Shown here piece after piece: positions 1 through 5,034 of a stretch of DNA of 6,911 bases. The translations under genes were made by a program, and so were the position numbers. The notes under the pieces are model-generated. The model ran no database searches. It saw only the letters and a list, made by a program, of their open reading frames with translations, and was not told the DNA's origin. The stretch comes from Myxococcales bacterium (GTDB lineage Bacteria > Myxococcota_C > UBA6777). The stretch covers positions 1 through 6,911 of the forward strand of contig JALTMC010000006.1 of the NCBI GenBank assembly GCA_027005175.1. Direction: 5' to 3'. The stretch's first letter is position 1, and each line of letters starts with the position of its first letter.

Positions 1-1520
1 AGATAGCTAAACGAAAGAGAAGAATTAAGAGAAGATTAGCAAAGGCGATACGACAAGGAAGAGTCACGCCGATGCTCGGAGGAATGACAGGTGCAAGTAA
101 TATCCATTACGAGATCTCTGAAAGAGTTCGTGCGATTTCTCATGGAGGTATCGGTGTCATTCTAAGTTTGATCAAGCGATTGGGATTGGTGGAGCGGTTA
201 AACTTGGCTGTGAATGTACTCAAACAACATCGCCCCTATCACGAGTCAGACCATATTCTCAATATAGCTCTGAATGCTCTTTGTGGGGGTCGAACTTTGG
301 ATGATATTGAGTTACTTCGCAACGACGAGGTGTTTCTGGATGCCCTTGGTGCCGAGAGCATTCCAGATCCAACTACAGCTGGGGATTTCTGTCGACGATT
401 CGACCCCTCCGATATAGAAGCCTTGCAAGATGCGCTCAATCAAACTCGGCTGGAAGTCTGGAAGAAGCAGCCGCCTGAATTCTTCCGACAGACCGCACGA
501 ATTGATGTCGATGGTACATTTGTGGTGAATGACGCTGAATGTAAAGAAGGAATGGACTTCAACTACAAAAAGGGGTTTGGCTACCATCCTTTGTTGGTGT
601 CTTTGGCCAACACGCAGGAACCGCTGTTTGTCAAAAACCGAAGCGGAAATCGTCGTTCCTATGAAGGCGTTGTAGACCTCTTTGACAAAGCCATTGCGCT
701 CTGTCTCGAAGCAGGCTTTCAAGAGGTACGATTGCGTGGAGATACAGACTTTTCCTCGGTCACCTCCGAATATGACCGCTGGGATGATGAGGGAGTCAAG
801 TTTGTGTTTGGATACAAAGCGTTTCCAAACCTGAAAGAATATAGTGAGTTGTTTGGGGATGAGGAATACGAAGAACTGATACGTCGAACAGAGCGAGAGA
901 TAAAGACGAGGATTCGAACCCGTCCGAAGAACTACAAGGAAGAACTTGTGGTCCAACGGAAGTACAAGAATATCAAGCTGGAATCGGAAGAGGTGGTAGA
1001 GTTTAAGTATCAACCAGGAAACTGTAACCGTGAGTACTGGATGATTGCATTGCGCAAAAATCTATCGGTGAAGAAGGGAGAAGAGCTGCTCTTTCCAGAG
1101 TACCGATACTATTTCTACATCACCAATGATGAGTCACTGAGTGCGAAGGAGACAGTGTTTGAATCGAATGGACGCTGCAACCAGGAGAATTTGATAGCGC
1201 AGTTGGGTGGCGGGGTGAGAGCATTACATTCACCGCTGAATACGTTGAATGCAAACTGGGCGTATATGGTGATGGCTTCTCTGGCGTGGAGCTTGAAGGC
1301 GTGGTGTGGACTAATGCTCCCAGAGCATGGACGATGGAAAGCCAAACACAAGGGAGAAAAAGAACGACTGATTCGGATGGAGTTTCGAACATTTTTGAAT
1401 CAGTTTATCAATATGCCAGCACAGATTGTGAAGACGGGGCGGCGATTGGTGTATCGATTCCTGTCATGGAAGCCGCTCCAGAGTTTGTTTTTCAGGCTTG
1501 TGAATGCGCTGCGTGAATGA
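1..1520 (+). mobile_element. IS1380-like insertion sequence, right part; left end outside the window
   Basis: The element is inferred from its transposase. Its left terminal inverted repeat would lie before position 1, so the two ends cannot be compared and neither the right end nor a target-site duplication can be defined here. The right end must lie after the transposase stop and before the lipoprotein gene at 1744. The 223 bases between them contain a small hairpin (CCGGT at 1636-1640 with ACCGG at 1646-1650), but nothing proves it marks the end. The boundary given is only the end of the transposase. Confidence 0.6.
3..1520 (+). CDS. IS1380-family DDE transposase, 5' end probably outside the window
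   Basis: Predicted to catalyse cut-and-paste movement of an IS1380-type insertion sequence. Numbered from the ATG at 72, the frame gives 482 residues. The N-terminal block (about 8-110) has the family pattern SNIHYE, a GGIG turn, PYHESDH, RNDEVFLDALG and IPDPTTAGDFCRRF. The likely catalytic triad is Asp145 or Asp147 in IDVDGT, Asp224 in LRGDTDFS and Glu372 in RCNQENLI, so the core looks intact. The ATG at 72 is preceded by AGGA at 56-59, but the frame stays open back to position 3 and encodes a very basic stretch (IAKRKRRIKRRLAKAIRQGR), a kind of N-terminus I recall in this family. I therefore think translation starts upstream of the window; initiation at 72 is the alternative. No stop or frameshift interrupts the frame. 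The family call rests on recalled motifs, without a database search. Confidence 0.9.
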   Translation: MAKRKRRIKRRLAKAIRQGRVTPMLGGMTGASNIHYEISERVRAISHGGIGVILSLIKRLGLVERLNLAVNVLKQHRPYHESDHILNIALNALCGGRTLDDIELLRNDEVFLDALGAESIPDPTTAGDFCRRFDPSDIEALQDALNQTRLEVWKKQPPEFFRQTARIDVDGTFVVNDAECKEGMDFNYKKGFGYHPLLVSLANTQEPLFVKNRSGNRRSYEGVVDLFDKAIALCLEAGFQEVRLRGDTDFSSVTSEYDRWDDEGVKFVFGYKAFPNLKEYSELFGDEEYEELIRRTEREIKTRIRTRPKNYKEELVVQRKYKNIKLESEEVVEFKYQPGNCNREYWMIALRKNLSVKKGEELLFPEYRYYFYITNDESLSAKETVFESNGRCNQENLIAQLGGGVRALHSPLNTLNANWAYMVMASLAWSLKAWCGLMLPEHGRWKAKHKGEKERLIRMEFRTFLNQFINMPAQIVKTGRRLVYRFLSWKPLQSLFFRLVNALRE

Positions 1521-1690
1521 CACAGGAAATGAGTTGTGCCGAGGCATCGGGTCGCGGAGGACGCAACGTGGTAAGAACTTCTGAACAGATTGGAGAAGAA
1601 AAACGAAACAAGCTACAATAAGCCATTTGGAGGTGCCGGTTGAAGACCGGAGATAGCTTCTTGCGCCTTCCATATGGGTAGCTTGTCAGT

Positions 1691-1711
1691 AGGTCGCCGC
1701 TGACCTTTTTT
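1691..1711 (+). terminator. possible rho-independent terminator
   Basis: AGGTC (1691-1695) pairs with GACCT (1702-1706) across a six-base loop, and T's run directly from the stem (1706-1711). The five-base-pair stem is short but the T-run is in the right place. It lies about 170 bases after the transposase and just before the cysteine-rich lipoprotein gene, so it could stop transcription leaving the insertion sequence. Stem stability was not computed. Confidence 0.4.
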
Positions 1712-1743
1712 GCGCTTGTTTTAGGTCTAGTAAAAGAGAATCG

Positions 1744-2550
1744 ATGGAGAATCGTAGAAGGGCACACTTAAAAGTGAGATGGTTTCTTAGGATCGCTTTT
1801 GGCTTTTTGTTGGGAGTTCTCACTTTGTATGGGAGCGCTTGTGACTTGAATGCACCCACCCCCTTGGGTCCTTGTGGCAATGGAGCCTGCCCAAAAGATA
1901 GTGTATGCGTGGGGCAAACCTGTGTACCAAAATGTCGATCTAGAGAAAGCCGATGTGCTTCTCAATGTGTAGACCTGAAAACATCGTCCAACCATTGCGG
2001 AGCGTGTGGCCAATCGTGTAGATCTGGTGAATATTGTCAGAATGGTCGATGTCGTTGCCCTCAAGACTGGCTCATTTGCAATGACACTTGTGTCAACCCA
2101 CAAGTACATCAAAAACATTGTGGGGGATGTGGAAAAGTATGCGGAACAAACAACCGTTGTCTCAACGGTGTATGTGCTTGCCTTCCCCACCAGACCACTT
2201 GCAACAAACAGTGTGTCGATCTCCTAACAGACCCGAAGAATTGCGGCTTATGTGGAAGTTCATGTGGAGCAAGGAATACCTGCAAACAAGGCTCCTGTGT
2301 TTGCGCATCCAACCAACACTCTTGCTCCACAGGCTGTGTCGATGTCACGAAAGATCCGAAGCATTGTGGTGGATGTCATATTCAATGTGGGAAAAGCTAT
2401 CTCTGCAAGGATGGCAAATGTCTCTGTCCATCAGGTTGGCAAATTTGCAACAGCATCTGCACAGAGATTGAAACGAATAACAAACATTGTGGGAGATGTG
2501 GAAAATCTTGTGATACAGGAAAATCGTGCCGCTCTGGACAGTGTCAGTAG
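1744..2550 (+). CDS. cysteine-rich repeat lipoprotein, function unknown
   Basis: A 268-residue protein predicted to be exported and probably lipid-anchored. It starts with a basic segment (MENRRRAHLKVR), a hydrophobic stretch (about 13-29) and a Cys33 in YGSAC. That is a loose lipobox, because the -3 residue is Gly rather than Leu. The mature part has 45 cysteines. After a half-unit with Cys44, 49, 55 and 60 come five 41-residue repeats starting at Cys64, 105, 146, 187 and 228. Their core resembles CVDLxxDPxNCGxCGxxC, a pattern I associate with predicted surface proteins of Myxococcota. No catalytic motif is visible; a disulfide-stabilised surface rod or binding scaffold is an inference. The start is the first ATG of the frame, with a weak AGAGA at 1735-1739 four bases upstream. 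It follows the transposase by 223 bases and converges on the minus-strand operon, so it is probably transcribed alone. Confidence 0.87.
   Translation: MENRRRAHLKVRWFLRIAFGFLLGVLTLYGSACDLNAPTPLGPCGNGACPKDSVCVGQTCVPKCRSRESRCASQCVDLKTSSNHCGACGQSCRSGEYCQNGRCRCPQDWLICNDTCVNPQVHQKHCGGCGKVCGTNNRCLNGVCACLPHQTTCNKQCVDLLTDPKNCGLCGSSCGARNTCKQGSCVCASNQHSCSTGCVDVTKDPKHCGGCHIQCGKSYLCKDGKCLCPSGWQICNSICTEIETNNKHCGRCGKSCDTGKSCRSGQCQ
1933..2547 (+). repeat. five tandem 123-base coding repeats (41 residues, 8 Cys each)
   Basis: Within the lipoprotein, each unit places cysteines at offsets 0, 7, 11, 21, 24, 28, 34 and 39. All five units obey this with no insertion or deletion, giving 40 cysteines in 205 residues. 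Other conserved positions are a Val-Asp or similar after the third Cys, His or Asn before the fourth, and a Gly after the fourth Cys. Non-cysteine residues vary considerably, so these look like old duplications held in register by selection rather than recent copies. Eight cysteines would allow four disulfides per unit. Confidence 0.9.
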
Positions 2551-2580
2551 TCTCGCTTCGCTCAAGTCACGATCTACGAG

Positions 2581-2600
2581 TCACAGGTCGCGATCTGTGA
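2581..2600. other. 20-base near-perfect palindrome after the cysteine-rich gene
   Basis: TCACAG at 2581-2586 and CTGTGA at 2595-2600 flank a self-complementary TCGCGA centre; only the 2587/2594 G-T pair departs from perfect symmetry. As RNA it could form an eight-pair hairpin with a CGCG loop. It starts 31 bases after the stop at 2550, so it may protect or end the mRNA. No T-run follows, so it is not a classic intrinsic terminator. A related TCACGATCT at 2566-2574 resembles its TCGCGATCT core. A dimeric-protein operator is an alternative. Confidence 0.45.
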
Positions 2601-2699
2601 TTGAAATGATGGGACAGGCAATACTCGATTTGGCTGTTGCACAGTAGGCATTTTGGGTGTCAGGGCGAGATAGTGGAGTGCATCGATTCCTATGCAACG

Positions 2700-2832
2700 T
2701 TTATGGACGACATCGGATTATAAATCTCTCGTATTTATGGACGACATCGGATTATAAATCTCTCGTATTTATGGACGACATCGGATTATAAATCTCTCGT
2801 ATTTATGGACGACATCGGATTACAAATCTCTC
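2700..2832. repeat. 34-base direct tandem repeat, about four copies
   Basis: Units begin at 2700, 2734, 2768 and 2802, each with TTTATGGACGACATCGGATT followed by a further fourteen bases. The first three copies are identical over this length. The fourth differs at 2822 (C for T) and diverges after 2832. There is no spacer between units, so this is a tandem array and not CRISPR. Copy four overlaps the 3' end of the minus-strand 491-residue lipoprotein gene and includes its stop codon. Copies one to three read on the minus strand as the same final codons plus stop, so they look like duplications of the gene's tail. They also place TATAAT on the minus strand (2717-2722, 2751-2756, 2785-2790). 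Confidence 0.95.
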
Positions 2833-4278
2833 ATGGACTTGGGCTCTCTCTGTATCTCTAACATAGGCTGAAACTACGGTTATTGATGGGCAGTTTTGGG
2901 GAACAAGCCATGCCACTTCGCTTGTTCTGCTTTGGTTTTTAGGACGGGACAATTGTCCCTTATTTGCGATCCAATTAAAATGGATGGCTTTACCCTCTGG
3001 ATCACTTGCTGTTACTCGAAGTATAACTTTTTTTCCTGGCTTGGTTCGAAAGCTAGATTGAAACGTACTGAGAATTTTCGGTGCAAGGTTTACCTTGGGT
3101 CGATAGCCTACCAATACAGTTAAGCGACCTCTGTTTTTACCGCCTCTTGGATCCTTTACCACGGCGCGCAACTTACATCTCTTAGAGGCCGGTGCAGAGG
3201 CAGGTGCAGTCCAAATGGTTTGTGCGGTAGTTGAATTTTGGAAGTGTCCTCCACAGTTATCGGACCACCGGAACCTCAACGGCTTTCTCTCCGGATCTCT
3301 TGCGATTACTGTCACCCTCGTCGTTTTACCTGGCTTGAGATTGCCCTGTTGTGCCACGACTCTCCGCACCAACGGCCATGCATTAAACCGCAACTTCACA
3401 TAGGCCTTTCCCTTATTTCCCTTATTTCCCTTATTTCCCTTATTTCCCTTATTTCCCTTATTTCCCTTATTTTCCTTATTTCCCTTATTTTCCTTATTTC
3501 CCTTATTTTCCTTATTTCCCTTATTTTCCTTTGATGCATTGTCTTCGTGGGGTGAGGATAGTAGAAAACGAGTCCTCTTTTTGACCTCGACCAAAATGGA
3601 CATGGTCGCCTCGCCTTCATGAAGGTCTTTGACCTGGATCGTCAGTGTGTAATATCCCTCTTCTTGTGGGGCTGTCCAGGTTGTTTCATTCGTGTTGTTT
3701 GGTCGGATAGAACCTGCAGTGGAAGTCCATTCGTAAGTCAAGGTATCTTCAGGATCGGGATCTTGGGCAAGCACCTTCAAAGAGAGTTCCATGCCAGGCT
3801 CTATTTGCGAAGAGGATACTGTTAGCTCCTTTATTTCAGGAGGCGTGTTGACAAAGGGCAAGCGTTCTGGTCGAAGTTGGAGAACAATGACAATCGCACG
3901 TATTTGTCCAGCTTCAATGGTTACTGGAGAGGATTGTCCTTCGAGAATGACCCTGCCTGAAATGTCGGTAGCTGTGGCGATGAAAACACGATCTTTCCCT
4001 GGAGACAAGGAGCCCAGACGACCTTGCCACTGTCCATCAAATAACTCCAGAAGGAGAGGAGAAGAGTGCAGTATCTTCTCCTTTTGGAGTTGAACCTGAA
4101 CTTGATGGATCTTTACATTTGGGACATCCAGAGCCACCACAGCGATGGCAACACTACCTATGGGTGTCCCAGATGTAGGTAAAGGTGGTGCCTGCGAACA
4201 ACCAAGCGAGTTTAAACAAAGAAGACACCACAATAGGAGACACAGATTGCCCCGGAATAACCGAGAGTGGCATTTCAT
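2803..4278 (-). CDS. PKD/Ig-like multidomain lipoprotein with Asn-Lys-Gly linker
   Basis: Predicted 491-residue surface lipoprotein of unknown function. I chose the ATG at 4278 over an upstream in-frame ATG at 4443. The later start gives a signal peptide (MKCHSRLFRG, then a hydrophobic run) ending at Cys27 in NSLGC, has AGGA six bases upstream, and avoids overlap with the preceding gene. Order: GSVAIAVV-type beta domain (about 40-136); PKD-like domain 1 (146-232) with DPDPEDTLTYEW and WTAP; the Asn-Lys-Gly/Glu repeat linker (250-290); PKD-like domain 2 (293-391) with the Cys pair CGG...CKL; domain 3 (398-489) ending in FVIRC. The second half is markedly basic and lacks most of the acidic loop residues of domain 1. 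It is last in the operon, 22 bases after its neighbour's stop. Compared with the propeller protein upstream, it stops where the propeller would begin. Confidence 0.85.
   Translation of the reverse strand: MKCHSRLFRGNLCLLLWCLLCLNSLGCSQAPPLPTSGTPIGSVAIAVVALDVPNVKIHQVQVQLQKEKILHSSPLLLELFDGQWQGRLGSLSPGKDRVFIATATDISGRVILEGQSSPVTIEAGQIRAIVIVLQLRPERLPFVNTPPEIKELTVSSSQIEPGMELSLKVLAQDPDPEDTLTYEWTSTAGSIRPNNTNETTWTAPQEEGYYTLTIQVKDLHEGEATMSILVEVKKRTRFLLSSPHEDNASKENKGNKENKGNKENKGNKENKGNKGNKGNKGNKGNKGNKGKAYVKLRFNAWPLVRRVVAQQGNLKPGKTTRVTVIARDPERKPLRFRWSDNCGGHFQNSTTAQTIWTAPASAPASKRCKLRAVVKDPRGGKNRGRLTVLVGYRPKVNLAPKILSTFQSSFRTKPGKKVILRVTASDPEGKAIHFNWIANKGQLSRPKNQSRTSEVAWLVPQNCPSITVVSAYVRDTERAQVHERFVIRCRP
3412..3528 (-). 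repeat. 9-base coding minisatellite, 13 units (Glu/Gly-Asn-Lys)
   Basis: On the plus strand the unit is CTTATTTCC, with variant CTTATTTTC. On the coding strand these read Gly-Asn-Lys or Glu-Asn-Lys. In protein order there are four Glu-Asn-Lys/Gly-Asn-Lys pairs (an 18-base higher-order unit) and then five further Gly-Asn-Lys units. The two types differ by one transition (GAA versus GGA). Because the unit is three codons, copy-number change alters linker length without breaking the frame. It makes a hydrophilic, lysine-rich linker between PKD-like domains 1 and 2. Confidence 0.95.
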
Positions 4279-4284
4279 GTTGGT

Positions 4285-4288
4285 TCCT
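4285..4288 (-). promoter_or_regulatory. ribosome binding site that decides the 4278 start
   Basis: AGGA on the minus strand, in the context CCAAAGGAACCAAC, lies six bases before the ATG at 4278. It sits in the 22-base gap after the stop of the preceding gene. Together with the signal peptide that follows, it favours 4278 over the longer frame from 4443. Confidence 0.7.
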
Positions 4289-4300
4289 TTGGAGCTGTTT

Positions 4301-4984
4301 TCACTGCACCACAATTTCAAATGAAGCTTCCACATGACCACCTCGATTGTCGCTAACTTTGAGTTGAATGTTGTAGGTGCCAGATATGTTGGGAGCTGTC
4401 CAGATAGGAACACTGGAAGCCGTGTCTGTAAAAGAACCACCATTGGCGTTCCATAAGAAAGTCAAAGTGTCGGATGTATCAGGATCATTGGCAAATGACA
4501 TCAATGACACATCCTGGTTTGGACTGGCGACCTTGGCCGAGGTGACAAGACCGGTAATCACTGGCACTTGGTTTTGGAACGGAGGAGGTGGCGTCGATTG
4601 TTGCAGCCTAATCATTACTAGCTGTTCCTGCTCTGTCACCGTGACCCCTGAAAGTTGGCCGTCATAGATTAAATTGCTCTGACTGTCATAAGCCTGAACA
4701 GTGAAAGTCCGATTGGGACCGGCAGGGATCTGACCGATGACTGCTTCCCAAGTACCATCTTCCAACAACAGATTCTGCACGATAGATGGGCTAATAAAGG
4801 GACCACTGATCGTTACCTTCACTTGAGAAGCATCTTGGGAAGATAAACCTCTTAGTAAAATTCGCAGGTGTAAACTTCCATGTTGTCCATCGTTTAATGG
4901 GGGCAGAGGTCCAGAGCACTGCCAGCCCAAAAAACAACAAAAACACAGTAGAATCCTACCTAAAGGTGAAAGACTTGATCTCAT
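4301..4984 (-). CDS. small lipoprotein with one PKD/Ig-like domain
   Basis: A 227-residue protein predicted to be exported and lipid-anchored. It starts MRSSLSPLGRILL, with a hydrophobic run ending at Cys23 in LGWQC, an unusual lipobox with Gln at -1. A beta domain follows (about 36-129: GSLHLRILLRGL, GPFISPS, IPAGPNRTFTVQAYD, VTVTEQEQLVMIRLQ). I recognise this pattern from the N-termini of many predicted myxobacterial lipoproteins. After a Pro-rich hinge (STPPPP) comes one PKD-like domain (about 139-227) with NDPDTSDTLTFLW, PIWTAP and a closing FEIVV. The domains match, in order, the first half of the downstream 491-residue protein. The ATG at 4984 is preferred over the TTG just before it; no strong ribosome site is visible for either. 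It is the middle gene of the operon. No enzymatic motif is seen; function is unknown. Confidence 0.85.
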   Translation of the reverse strand: MRSSLSPLGRILLCFCCFLGWQCSGPLPPLNDGQHGSLHLRILLRGLSSQDASQVKVTISGPFISPSIVQNLLLEDGTWEAVIGQIPAGPNRTFTVQAYDSQSNLIYDGQLSGVTVTEQEQLVMIRLQQSTPPPPFQNQVPVITGLVTSAKVASPNQDVSLMSFANDPDTSDTLTFLWNANGGSFTDTASSVPIWTAPNISGTYNIQLKVSDNRGGHVEASFEIVVQ

Positions 4985-5011
4985 CAAAAGTGTCTCATTC
5001 TATAAGAGGGT

Positions 5012-5026
5012 CACAAAGTAATTGTG
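5012..5026 (-). other. small inverted repeat between operon genes
   Basis: CACAA (5012-5016) and TTGTG (5022-5026) are perfect inverted arms around a five-base loop, in the 50 bases between the propeller gene stop and the ATG at 4984. No T-run follows on the minus strand. It could be a weak intercistronic RNA hairpin or chance. Confidence 0.25.
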
Positions 5027-5034
5027 GGTGAAGG

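Noticed and set aside
312-1013. 233-residue open frame on the minus strand
   Set aside because: It lies wholly inside the transposase gene on the opposite strand and its translation shows no recognisable domain.
1636-1650. CCGGT/ACCGG hairpin as the right end of the insertion sequence
   Set aside because: The matching left end is outside the window, so an inverted-repeat pair cannot be shown.
2252-2647. 131-residue plus-strand frame running past the cysteine-rich gene
   Set aside because: It is an alternative frame of the 123-base repeats and lacks any domain or ribosome site.
2679-2696. TGCAT/ATGCA inverted repeat as a terminator
   Set aside because: The five-base arms have an eight-base loop and no T-run on either strand; chance is likely.
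2700-2832. CRISPR array
   Set aside because: Units are contiguous 34-base copies with no unique spacers, and no cas gene is present.
3238-3534. Plus-strand frame with Leu-Ile-Ser repeats
   Set aside because: It is the antisense reading of the Asn-Lys-Gly minisatellite; the minus-strand frame has a signal peptide, domains and a ribosome site.
4279-4443. N-terminal extension of the 491-residue lipoprotein to the ATG at 4443
   Set aside because: It would overlap the coding end of the preceding gene by about 140 bases and bury the signal peptide; the 4278 start has a good ribosome site.
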